Origin: Thermogemmatispora onikobensis
Lineage (GTDB): Bacteria; Chloroflexota; Ktedonobacteria; Ktedonobacterales; Ktedonobacteraceae
DNA length: 61,574 bases
Reading direction: 5' to 3'
Assembly (NCBI RefSeq): GCF_001748285.1
Contig: NZ_BDGT01000022.1
Location: 1-61,574, forward strand
Positions 24,708 through 32,936 of the stretch are shown here, one piece after another. The translations under genes were made by a program, and so were the position numbers. The stretch's first letter is position 1; the number at the start of each line of letters is the position of its first letter. Under the pieces are notes generated by a model. That model worked only from the letters and a program-made list of their open reading frames with translations, did not search any database and was not told the DNA's origin.

Positions 24708-25951
24708 GCGCCTCTCCTTTCCGACCGCCGCTCTTGCCGCCCAGCGTCCACCTCAGCCGATCCTTCTCCTCTCGCTGGCACAGCAGCCAGACCTAGCAAG
24801 TCAGCGGCTGCCGCCAGTACCTCAGCGGGACTCACCCCACGGAGGCAGAGCTGATCATTGGGACAACAGCGCTGATAGCAGAGACGGCAGGCAACTTCAC
24901 GATAGAGGAGGCGATGCGGCACCAGCCACGGCCCCCACTGCTCAGGCGGATTGGTGAGGGCAAAGAGGGCGACCACCGGGGTGCCTACGGCAGCCGCGAT
25001 ATGCATCGGCCCCGTGTTATTGGTCACAACCAACCCCGCGCGCTGAATCAGCGCACACAGACCGGCAAAGGAGAGGCGTCCGGCCAGCGGCAGCACCCGC
25101 TGACGTTCTGGCGACGGTACACAAGCACAGACTCGCGCCACCAGCTCCTCTTCTTGCTGGCTTCCTGTCACACAGACAGTCGCCCCCAACTCACGCACCA
25201 GCAACCTCACCGTGGCCCCAAACAGCTCCCAGGGGTAGGTCCGCGCTGGCATGCTACAGCCCGGATGGACCACGATCAGCGGTTGCGCCTGCGTCTGCCC
25301 GGCGTCCTCCCCGATACTGCTCACCACAGTCGCGCACTCGTAGTGCGCCTCGGGGGGCACGCGCAGCACAAGACCACGCTCGTCCGGCGGCACCCCAATC
25401 GCCGCCACTAGCTCCAGCGCTCGCTCCACCTCGTGCATCAAGCGCGGCGCTGGCCGCAGGCGCGTGGTTAGCAGAGAGCCGGAACCATCGAGAGATGCCC
25501 CAAGCCGTAAAGGAATGTCAGCCAGATAGCAGAGATAGGCCGCTGGCAAGGCACTCTGGCGAAACGAGGTAAAGATGATAGCCCCATCAAAGCACCGCTC
25601 CTTGAGACAGCGAATCATTGCCTGCTCACGCTGACTGTCGTGCGGCAGGCAAGCCCAGGGATCAACCCAGGGGGCTTCATAGATGATCACTGCCTCCAGA
25701 TCGGGATTGAGCAGACCAACCTGAGCCCCAACAGGGCTAGCCAGCAGGGTCAGCCTGGCCTGCGGTAAGGCCCGCTTGAGCGCCCGAATGGCCGGCGTCA
25801 TGAGCAGTACATCACCCAGATTGTCCAGGCGCACTAGCAGCAGGCGCCGCGCCTGCCGCCAGCGCTCATCAACACCCTCGCCCCCTAAGAGGGGCCTCTC
25901 CTCCCAGGATGGAACCAGCCCCAGAGTCCCTTGCTCATGCTGCTCACTCAT
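24704..25951 (-). CDS. GT9 heptosyltransferase-like glycosyltransferase (copy C)
   Basis: Product of 415 residues; the ATG at 25951 has GGAGGAGACC upstream and overlaps the hldE stop by 8 bases, so translation is likely coupled. GT9 motifs are LLLVRLDNLGDVLLMTPAIRAL, IVVHPGCSMPARTYPWELFGA and LVVTNNTGPMHIAAAVGTPVVALF. The Cys-rich segment CRLCYQRCCPNDQLC is the third example of a metal- or disulfide-like cluster in this set. It differs enough from copies A and B to suggest a distinct position in the glycan. Confidence 0.86.
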   Translation of the reverse strand: MSEQHEQGTLGLVPSWEERPLLGGEGVDERWRQARRLLLVRLDNLGDVLLMTPAIRALKRALPQARLTLLASPVGAQVGLLNPDLEAVIIYEAPWVDPWACLPHDSQREQAMIRCLKERCFDGAIIFTSFRQSALPAAYLCYLADIPLRLGASLDGSGSLLTTRLRPAPRLMHEVERALELVAAIGVPPDERGLVLRVPPEAHYECATVVSSIGEDAGQTQAQPLIVVHPGCSMPARTYPWELFGATVRLLVRELGATVCVTGSQQEEELVARVCACVPSPERQRVLPLAGRLSFAGLCALIQRAGLVVTNNTGPMHIAAAVGTPVVALFALTNPPEQWGPWLVPHRLLYREVACRLCYQRCCPNDQLCLRGVSPAEVLAAAADLLGLAAVPARGEGSAEVDAGRQERRSERRGA

Positions 25952-27524
25952 GGTCTCCTCCCTCACCCGAAGCAGCCACTCTGACCGGGCTACAAGCCTC
26001 GGTGCTGGCACGGATGCGCTCAATGACAGCACTTGTGCTGCGCTCGGGCAGCAGCGGCAAGATCACCACCTGCCCACCGACAGCTCGCACCGCCTCAGCC
26101 TCTGGCAGCTCCTCTGTCCGGTAGTCTCCCCCTTTGACATGGACATGGGGACGCAGGCAGCGAATCAGAGCAGCCGGGGTCTCTTCATCGAAGAGCAGGG
26201 CATGGTCGACCATATCAAGCGCCTTAACGAGCGCCAGCCGGTCGCGCTCCGTCGTGATCGGTCGCCCCTCTCCCCGAAGACGCCGCACACTGCGATCGCT
26301 ATTGACGGCCACGATCAGTACATCGCCAAGAGCCTTGGCCTGGCGCAGGAAGTGGACATGGCCCGCATGCAGCAGATCAAAAATGCCGTTAGTGAAGACA
26401 ATGCGCCGCCCCGCTCGCCGCTCCTGCTCTAGCAGGGCAGCCAAACGCTGGCGTTCTAAACTATAGGAAATCTCTTGCGCAAGCGAGCTGGCAGCCTGGT
26501 GCCCTTCCTCCAGAGCCGCGCGCAGGCCAAGGCGCTGAAGTAGCTCCTGTTGACGCACGCTGGCCGTCCAGCGCTGAGCCACTGCCAGGGCTGCGGCCTC
26601 AGAGGCAATCACCCCCGCCTCGATCAGTGAGGCCCCCGCCGCCAGAGCCAGAGCCAGGGCCGCCGCAAAAGAGTCACCCGCACCAACCTCGCTGGCGCAC
26701 TGTAGAGCACTGGCCGGCAGATGGTACGCTTCTCCACGGCGATCGAGCAGGAAAGCCCCCTGCTCCGCCAGCGTGATGACCACTGCTGAACACTGGAGTG
26801 AGGAGAGCAGCCCTTCGCCAAGCTGACGCAGGGTTGTCTCAGAGAGCGGTTCGCCCCGCTGGACAGCATGGGCCGCCACAGGCAAACGCTCAGCCAGGCA
26901 GAGCCGAGCCTCCAGGTAATTAGGCGTCACTACAGTCGCCGGCACCGAGCGGAAACGTCCCAGCGCTTTCGAATCGATCAGCAGCACCTTCGGCCTGCGC
27001 GCCTGAAGCTGCGCCAGGAGCGTAATCACCTGGTCCGAGACAACCCCATAGCGATAGTCCGAGACAATCACCAGGTCACAACAGGCGTAGGCAGCCTCCA
27101 GCGCAGTCAGCAGGCGCTCTAAAAGAACGGGTCCCAGCTGCAGCTCGTCCCCCTCGTCGAAGCGCACCACATATTGCCCATCGGCCAGAATGCGTACCTT
27201 GTGCAACGTTTCCAGAGAAGGATCAGCCAGCAGCCAATCCAGACTAACCTGAGCACGCCTCAGCGTAGTCCGCAAGAGGGACGCAGCGCTGTCGCAGCCG
27301 ACCACCCCAAGCAAGAGCGCCTCAGCGCCCAGAGACTGCACATTGGCTGCCACATTGGCAGCGCCACCGGGCAGGCGATGCTCAGCCCGCCGAGTCACTA
27401 CTGGCACTGGCCCCTCCTGGCAGAGGCGCGTAGCGGTGCCCTCCAGGTAGGTATCAAGCATGACATCGCCAATGACCAGGGCGCGTAGACAACGAAACGC
27501 AGACACCACATCAACAAAAGCCAT
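25944..27524 (-). CDS. hldE: Bifunctional heptose-7-phosphate kinase / heptose-1-phosphate adenylyltransferase
   Basis: Product of 526 residues from the ATG at 27524. The N-terminal ribokinase-like domain (about 1-320) has VIGDVMLDTYLEG, PGGAANVAANVQSLGA and the catalytic motif EVGAGDSFAAALALAL. The C-terminal nucleotidyltransferase domain (about 375-510) has FTNGIFDLLHAGHVHFLRQA (HxGH) and a later VNSDRSVRRLRG. Both parts match HldE/RfaE, which phosphorylates D-glycero-D-manno-heptose 7-phosphate at C1 and then adenylylates heptose 1-phosphate. Together with gmhA and gmhB upstream this gives a complete route to ADP-D,D-heptose. Confidence 0.93.
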   Translation of the reverse strand: MAFVDVVSAFRCLRALVIGDVMLDTYLEGTATRLCQEGPVPVVTRRAEHRLPGGAANVAANVQSLGAEALLLGVVGCDSAASLLRTTLRRAQVSLDWLLADPSLETLHKVRILADGQYVVRFDEGDELQLGPVLLERLLTALEAAYACCDLVIVSDYRYGVVSDQVITLLAQLQARRPKVLLIDSKALGRFRSVPATVVTPNYLEARLCLAERLPVAAHAVQRGEPLSETTLRQLGEGLLSSLQCSAVVITLAEQGAFLLDRRGEAYHLPASALQCASEVGAGDSFAAALALALAAGASLIEAGVIASEAAALAVAQRWTASVRQQELLQRLGLRAALEEGHQAASSLAQEISYSLERQRLAALLEQERRAGRRIVFTNGIFDLLHAGHVHFLRQAKALGDVLIVAVNSDRSVRRLRGEGRPITTERDRLALVKALDMVDHALLFDEETPAALIRCLRPHVHVKGGDYRTEELPEAEAVRAVGGQVVILPLLPERSTSAVIERIRASTEACSPVRVAASGEGGDHE

Positions 27525-27849
27525 ACCTTGACACTCCAGCCTCCAATCTGATCCAGTCGAGCCAATCCCAAACAAGCAAGCAGAAGCAGACAATCCAGCA
27601 ATCTCCCGATCTGGCCCCGAGGAATCGCGACCGCCGTCTCCACCTCATCTTGCTGGAAGCAGATCCCCGCACCTCCCTCCCCTCTGAGGGCCTCTTCATG
27701 GGCAAGCAATCAGCCAGGTAGTCAGGCAGATAGAGAGCACCCAGCTGGCAGCCGCAGAAGGACTGCCCAGCGGCATAATGGTCGGGGATAAGGCAGCAGT
27801 TCCGGCCTGCGCGAGCATATTTGACCAGCCAGCAGGATGGACCATCAGC
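27525..27849. other. Intergenic gap inside the heptose locus
   Basis: This is the only sizeable gap (325 bases) in an otherwise overlapping gene string. No coding frame is convincing. A 14-base palindrome AGCTCAGCTGAGCT lies at 27847-27860, overlapping the gmhB stop region. The gap could hold an internal promoter for hldE and the transferase genes. Confidence 0.5.
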
Positions 27850-28533
27850 TCAGCTGAGCTTTTCAGCCAGACGCGCTGGCAGGCGGGGTAGCTCGACAGG
27901 CACAGCAGGCGCAGCTCCCCCCTGACAGGGGAGTACCTTCGAGGAAGGGTCAGGCTCCCGCGAAGCGTTCGCCATCAGAACAGACCCGACGATCAACTCT
28001 AGAGCCTGACAGGTATCACGAGCAACAAAGGTAGGCCGGCGCAGGGCAGATTCGGGCGGGCCTTCAGTTCCAAGATCAACCAGCACCGTGCGGCAGCCGG
28101 CCCGATTCCCCGCCTCGACATCGTCCAGGATATCGCCCACGAACCAGGAGCGGGTCAGATCGAGGCGAAGCTCGGCGGCGGCCCGCAATAACAGTCCCGG
28201 CTGAGGCTTGCGGCAATTGCACTGAATTGCCAGGGCAGGGATACGGCCCTCGGGATGATGAGGGCAATAATAGATGGCGGCGAGATAGACCCCTTCCCGT
28301 GCTAGCTCCCGGCGCAGATAAGCATGCATCTCCTCCAGGGCCGCCTCAGTGAAATAGCCACGGGCCAGACCGGACTGGTTCGTCACCACGACGAGCACGT
28401 AGCCCAGAGCTTGCAGGAGACGCAGGCCCGGCGCAATCGCCTCATAGAGGTGGAGATCCTCGGGGCGGCGCGGATAATGGACGGGTTGGACCAGTGTCCC
28501 ATCACGATCCAGAAAGAGCGCAGGTCGCATCAT
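27850..28533 (-). CDS. gmhB: D-glycero-D-manno-heptose 1,7-bisphosphate 7-phosphatase
   Basis: Product of 227 residues. HAD-superfamily motifs: LFLDRDGTL (motif I), VVVTNQSGLARGYF (motif II), and VGDILDDVEAGNRAG (motif IV). The zinc-binding loop typical of GmhB is seen as CPHHPEG...CNCRKP (Cys and His ligands). It removes the 7-phosphate of heptose 1,7-bisphosphate before nucleotide activation. The C-terminal about 45 residues extend beyond the usual domain. The start overlaps the gmhA stop by 4 bases (ATGA). Confidence 0.92.
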   Translation of the reverse strand: MMRPALFLDRDGTLVQPVHYPRRPEDLHLYEAIAPGLRLLQALGYVLVVVTNQSGLARGYFTEAALEEMHAYLRRELAREGVYLAAIYYCPHHPEGRIPALAIQCNCRKPQPGLLLRAAAELRLDLTRSWFVGDILDDVEAGNRAGCRTVLVDLGTEGPPESALRRPTFVARDTCQALELIVGSVLMANASREPDPSSKVLPCQGGAAPAVPVELPRLPARLAEKLS

Positions 28534-29267
28534 AGACCTTCAGGTGCCTCCATCCGCAGCGCACGGTGGCGCTCCCGCAGGCAGAGCTGGGCCTCAGTCA
28601 GATCACAGAGCACATGGATGAGCAGCAGCTGCAGCTCCTGTGTGCGTGCCGGCTCGGTCCCGCCGGGCATGCGCAGCGTAAGATCGGCCAGCGTCTCCAG
28701 GCGGCTCTCTCGCTCTCCTGTGAGCGCTAACACAAATACCCCCTGCTGCCGTGCCAACAGCGCTGCCTGCAGCAGGTTCTCAGACTCACCACTGGTACTC
28801 AGTGCCAACAGCAGATCGCCCGGCTGCCCCAGCGCTTGAATCTGGCGCGCAAAGGCTGCCGCATAGCCATAGTCGTTGGCCAGAGCCGTTAGAGTGGCAC
28901 TATCGCTTGTTAAGGCAACCACTGGGTAGGGACGGCGCTCGCGCTTGAAACGCCCCACTAGCTCAGCGGCAAAATGCTGGGCCTGGGCGGCACTGCCTCC
29001 GTTGCCAGCCACCAGAACCTTCCGCCCAGCCGCCAGGGTGTTGCAGAGCCAGCGCGCCGCCTGGTTGAGTAGTCCCGCCTCCTCCATCAGCGCATCCAGC
29101 GCCTCCACTAGCCAGAGCCGACGCTGCCAGAGCAAGGTCCGCAACGCCTCAACCTCGCTGCGCCACAATTGCTCTTCCGTACTCTCCGCTCTCTCCACCA
29201 GCGACTTCACCGGCCAGGAGACGGCCCCAGACCACGCCAGCGCCTCTTGATGTTGATCCTCTTCCAT
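28530..29267 (-). CDS. gmhA: Phosphoheptose isomerase (SIS domain)
   Basis: Product of 245 residues from the ATG at 29267; about 45 N-terminal residues precede the domain, longer than usual. SIS-domain signatures: VLVAGNGGSAAQAQHFAAEL, ALTSDSATLTALANDYGY and LALSTSGESENLLQAA. This matches GmhA, which converts sedoheptulose 7-phosphate to D-glycero-D-manno-heptose 7-phosphate. The metal/catalytic His and Glu positions around QAQHFAAEL and near the C-terminal RTQELQLLLIHVLCD are kept. It is the first gene of the minus-strand locus and is followed by gmhB with a 4-base overlap. Confidence 0.92.
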   Translation of the reverse strand: MEEDQHQEALAWSGAVSWPVKSLVERAESTEEQLWRSEVEALRTLLWQRRLWLVEALDALMEEAGLLNQAARWLCNTLAAGRKVLVAGNGGSAAQAQHFAAELVGRFKRERRPYPVVALTSDSATLTALANDYGYAAAFARQIQALGQPGDLLLALSTSGESENLLQAALLARQQGVFVLALTGERESRLETLADLTLRMPGGTEPARTQELQLLLIHVLCDLTEAQLCLRERHRALRMEAPEGL

Positions 29268-29363
29268 ACCTTCAATCCCTGTTCTATGCCATCGCTCTGC
29301 CCTCCCGCTCGTAAGGGCAGCTCGCCACCAGGCGAAAGGACAACTGTATAGCGATACGGTGCG

Positions 29364-29389
29364 ATAACATGGTAGTCTATTCATGTTAT
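29364..29389. promoter_or_regulatory. Inverted repeat ATAACATG-N10-CATGTTAT upstream of gmhA
   Basis: Perfect 8-base arms (29364-29371 and 29382-29389) with a 10-base spacer lie about 100 bases upstream of gmhA in an AT-rich stretch. On the minus strand a weak promoter-like pair, TTGCAT and TACCAT with 17-base spacing, overlaps it, so a repressor site for the heptose locus is possible. Confidence 0.4.
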
Positions 29390-29555
29390 GAATGCAAGTC
29401 TTTCTTTGACTTCTAATGATATTCTAATTTTGATTTATACCGAAAAACTAATGTTATAACCCCAGAATGAAAGCGACATCTGGGGGGAAGAAAAGAGCGC
29501 TGCTGAGTGTTCTCCTGAGAGGGCAGTCTCCGGGCAGAAGGAGGAATGAAGCAAG

Positions 29556-29957
29556 ATGGAGCTTTGCCGAAGTGGCACCCAGCCATCACAGCGAGGACCC
29601 GCCGAGCACTTCACGGGTCCGGTGCGTATTGATCCACTGGGCGAAGCCCAGGAGCCTGGAGGGGTGCACACCATCAGCCTGACCTTCGAGCCGGGTGTCC
29701 GTACGGCCTGGCACAGTCATCCCTTCGGGCAGATCTTGATCGTGACTGACGGCAACGGACGGGTCCAGCGCTGGGGCGGCCCTGTTGAAGAGATTCGTCC
29801 AGGAGATGTGGTCTGGTTCGCGCCCGGTGAGAAGCGCTGGCACGGCGCCGCTCCCACCACGGCCATGACGCACATCGCTATTTAAGAGCAGCTCGCAGGG
29901 CGCATAGCCGACTGGCAGGAGCCGGTCAGCGATGAGCAATATGAAGGGCAATCCTGA
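29556..29957 (+). pseudogene. Cupin gene interrupted by a nonsense codon
   Basis: The frame starting at 29556 (GAAGGAGG upstream) encodes a cupin paralogous to that at 4502-4903. Shared features include [14 protein letters not shown] and [18 protein letters not shown]. After HIAI the paralogue continues with a Gln codon, while here the codon is TAA (29883-29885). Reading through restores 23 matching codons (EQLAGRIADWQEPVSDEQY...) to a natural stop at 29955-29957. A single CAA-to-TAA change would explain it. The truncated 109-residue product keeps the metal-binding barrel motifs but loses the C-terminal helix, so some function cannot be excluded. Confidence 0.82.
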
Positions 29958-30242
29958 GCAGGCTCTCAGGTCTCACGACGCGGGATGGCGAGCGAGTCCC
30001 GCCAACTCTCCTGCCTTCCCACCCCTCGCCCGCACCTGGCGGAGCTGACGAGTGTGATAGACTGAAGGAAGCAGAAGCACGGCATCGCGGCCAGGAAGGA
30101 GCGACTCATCGCTCATCCTGGCCGGTGCCCCACTACCACAACCAACCTAGAGGGAGGCAAACCAGCACTGACTCACGAAGAGAGCTTTCAGCCTCAACTG
30201 GCCCATCGCTCACCTGGAGAGCTGGCAGCTATTTGGAGTGCT

Positions 30243-30779
30243 GTGCGCACACCACGCCTGCTGCTTCGCCGTCTGCAAGCTGAGGACGGGCCTGCGATGT
30301 TTCGCGTGCACGGCGACCCGGCCACCTATCAGTACAGCCCGGAGAGCGTCCACCGCTCCCTGGCGGGGAGCGAGGCCATGCTGCGCCTTTGCCGGCGGCA
30401 CTGGGCCGAGCACGGCTTCGGCTACTGGGCCGTAGAGCTAGCACAGGATCGCACAATCATCGGCTTCGGCGGACTGGAGCAGCAGCGCTGGCACGAGTAC
30501 ACCGTTCTCAACCTCTACTATCGCTTCACTCCGAGCGCCTGGGGCCACGGCTACGCCACCGAGATGGCCCGCACAGCTCTGCAGCTCGCCCAGGCTTATC
30601 TACCGTCGCTACCGATCATCGCGCGCATCAGAAGCGCTAACCTGCCATCGCAACAGGTCGCCCTCAAGATTGGCCTGCGGCGGCTGCCCGAAGAGCTAGA
30701 GGAGCCGGGCTACTATATTTTTGCTTCCGAGTATCCCGGCTGGTCACGGAGAGAGCGGCGGGAAGGCATCGGAGAATAA
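30243..30779 (+). CDS. GNAT-family N-acetyltransferase (RimJ/RimL type)
   Basis: Product of 178 residues from a GTG at 30243 (GGAG just upstream). The start TPRLLLRRLQAEDGPAMF is typical of the RimJ/RimL-like acetyltransferases. The acetyl-CoA-binding region is seen around YYRFTPSAWGHGYATEMARTAL. The family acetylates protein N-termini or small amines; substrate unknown. The downstream MFS gene begins 31 bases after its stop and could be co-transcribed. Confidence 0.82.
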   Translation: MRTPRLLLRRLQAEDGPAMFRVHGDPATYQYSPESVHRSLAGSEAMLRLCRRHWAEHGFGYWAVELAQDRTIIGFGGLEQQRWHEYTVLNLYYRFTPSAWGHGYATEMARTALQLAQAYLPSLPIIARIRSANLPSQQVALKIGLRRLPEELEEPGYYIFASEYPGWSRRERREGIGE

Positions 30780-30810
30780 GCAAGCAGGAAGGAGGGTACA
30801 CAGACGACTT

Positions 30811-32016
30811 ATGGACCAGACCGCAGGGATGCATCCCCTTTCGTTAGCGCGGCGGCGTTGGGCTCGGCTGGCCGTCGCTTTTTTATTCTTTTTGAACGGC
30901 GTACTACTCGCAACCTGGGCGGCGCGTATTCCTGCCGTGCAGGCCCGTCTGGCGCTGGCACCGGCGCTTCTCGGTAGCGTCCTCTTTAGCGGGGCTGCTG
31001 GGGCCCTGGCCGGCATGAGCGGAGGTGGCTACCTGGCAGCGCGCTATGGCAGTCGGCGCATTGTGACCCTTGCCACATTCAGCCTCTGCGTGATGCTGAC
31101 CCTGGTCGCAGTAGCGCCGAGCCTGCCGCTGCTCATCGCCAGCGTGGCCCTGCTCGGAGCCAGCTCAGGAGCGATGGACGTCTCCATGAACACCCAGGGG
31201 GTAGCTGCAGAGCGCCTCTACGGCCAGCCTATCCTCAACTCTTTTCACGCCTGCTACAGCCTTGGGAGCCTGGCAGGCTCCCTGCTCGGGGGACTCATCG
31301 CTGGATACGATATTCCATTGCTGCCACATTTCAGCGGCGTTGCCCTAGTGGGCGCGATCTTGACGCTCTGTTGCATTCCGGGCCTCCTGCCCTCATCTCA
31401 TGATCAGCCCGCTGGCGAGCGCACGGGCGAGGCCAGGAGAGTGATATTTGCCCGCCCCTCGCGGGCCACACTGGTGCTGGGACTGATTGCCTTCTGCTCT
31501 CTCTTTGGAGAGGGAGCGATGGCCGACTGGAGTGCTCTCTATCTCAACAACAACCTGCACAGCGGGGCTGGCCTGGCCCCCATCGGTTACGCCATCTTCT
31601 CCGTCATGATGATGGTCAGCCGCAGCGTTGGCGACGCTCTCACGGCGCGTCTGGGAGCGGCCCTGATGATCCATCTTGGAGGACTGTTGGCAGCCAGCGG
31701 CCTGGCACTGGTGCTGCTCGCGCCCTGGTTGGTGCTGGCTTTCTGCGGTTTTGCCCTGATCGGCTGCGGTCTCAGCGTCATTTTTCCCTTGACCCTCAGT
31801 TCCGCTGGGCGCTTTGCCGGACAAGGTCAGGCCACCAGCACCGCTCTGGCCGCCGTTGCCACCTGCGGCTATACGGGTCTCATGGCTGGTCCTCCCACGA
31901 TCGGCTTTGTGGCCAGCTTTGTGGGCCTACGCCTGGCTTTGGGAATCATCATCCTGCTGAGCCTGGGCATCAGCCTCCTGGCCGGAGCCGCTGATCGCCA
32001 GCAAGCCCGGCATTAG
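30811..32016 (+). CDS. MFS transporter (YbjJ-like)
   Basis: Product of 401 residues with about 12 hydrophobic helices in two six-helix halves. The ATG at 30811 follows AGGAGGG at a longer than usual distance. The loop AARYGSRRIVTLAT between helices 2 and 3 is the MFS motif A region, and the early segment NGVLLATWAARIPAVQ followed by SGAMDVSMNTQGVAAE matches the YbjJ/sugar-efflux-like group. Cargo unknown. It may act with the acetyltransferase just upstream. Confidence 0.85.
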   Translation: MDQTAGMHPLSLARRRWARLAVAFLFFLNGVLLATWAARIPAVQARLALAPALLGSVLFSGAAGALAGMSGGGYLAARYGSRRIVTLATFSLCVMLTLVAVAPSLPLLIASVALLGASSGAMDVSMNTQGVAAERLYGQPILNSFHACYSLGSLAGSLLGGLIAGYDIPLLPHFSGVALVGAILTLCCIPGLLPSSHDQPAGERTGEARRVIFARPSRATLVLGLIAFCSLFGEGAMADWSALYLNNNLHSGAGLAPIGYAIFSVMMMVSRSVGDALTARLGAALMIHLGGLLAASGLALVLLAPWLVLAFCGFALIGCGLSVIFPLTLSSAGRFAGQGQATSTALAAVATCGYTGLMAGPPTIGFVASFVGLRLALGIIILLSLGISLLAGAADRQQARH

Positions 32017-32273
32017 CACGGCCAGAGCGAGCCGGCTCCCGCCGGCGGCCCGCAGTTCCCCCCGCCCTCGACACCTCACCAGCAGGATTCCGGGGCAGAA
32101 TAGCCCTGCAGACAGATCACAGGAGTGGGACCGCTTCTTCACTCAAGAGGCCTGCCTTAGCAAGGAAAGGCAGCCCTATCCAGGCAAGATGACCAGGAGA
32201 GATGAGGCCCCTGGCACCGAACTCTTCAGAGTCGGGCTACGGGCCTCATCCCATCTCCAGGAGGGCAGAGCGC

Positions 32274-32936
32274 TCAGGCGCCACGGGCCAGACCGCGGCG
32301 CTGGCGCTCCTGAATCAGCGGTCGCGGTGGCCTGCCCTGAAAGAGATAGTAGCGTGTCGTCCGGAACTGCAGCGAGGGAGAGCGCTCTCCGGGCCAGACC
32401 AGGCCATAATGGAGGCGAATCCACTCATAGTAGTAGGGGGCCAGTTCAAAGGCAGCATGGCGATGCTGCTCGCTGGCCCGCAGACGCTCCGGCAACGATG
32501 GCTGGGCAAACAAGACCAGATTGCTCCAATTGCCATCTCCGAGCTGGAGAGAAGCATAGCTCACCAGCTCAGGGAAACGAGTCAGCTCCCCAATGAGCGC
32601 CAGATCGACTTGCTGAATCTGCTCGTCCAGTCCCATAGGACGCTGAGCTTGCTTCTTCCCGATGAAGCCAACAAAGCTCAACTCACCGCGCTCACTGACC
32701 GGTAGCCTGTAGACAAGCAGGCGCGAGGGCAGACCGGAACGGCGAGGGAGCAATCGCCCATGAAAAGGCCACGAGACAGGAGACCGACGGCGCTGCAGCC
32801 GCTCAAATTGAGCATAACAGAGCAGCAGCATCCTGGTCAGCAGCGGCTCATCCAAGTGATCATCCCTAAGTTCGCCACAGCCCAGGGTCTCGAGGAAGAG
32901 CCAGTCGAAAGCGGTCACCAGGCCATTCGTGCTCAT
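32274..32936 (-). CDS. Uncharacterised protein coupled to an amino-acid permease
   Basis: Product of 220 residues, not recognised. It has no signal peptide or membrane helix and is rich in Leu, Arg and aromatic residues. Conserved-looking blocks are LVSYASLQLGDGNWSNLVLF and a histidine/tyrosine-rich stretch EQHRHAAFELAPYYYEWIRLHYG. The alternating strand/helix pattern would suit a dimeric alpha/beta-barrel or small ligand-binding fold, but this is only an impression. Its ATG overlaps the TGA of the permease gene (ATGA), so the two are translationally coupled and probably act on the same compound. Confidence 0.65.
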   Translation of the reverse strand: MSTNGLVTAFDWLFLETLGCGELRDDHLDEPLLTRMLLLCYAQFERLQRRRSPVSWPFHGRLLPRRSGLPSRLLVYRLPVSERGELSFVGFIGKKQAQRPMGLDEQIQQVDLALIGELTRFPELVSYASLQLGDGNWSNLVLFAQPSLPERLRASEQHRHAAFELAPYYYEWIRLHYGLVWPGERSPSLQFRTTRYYLFQGRPPRPLIQERQRRGLARGA

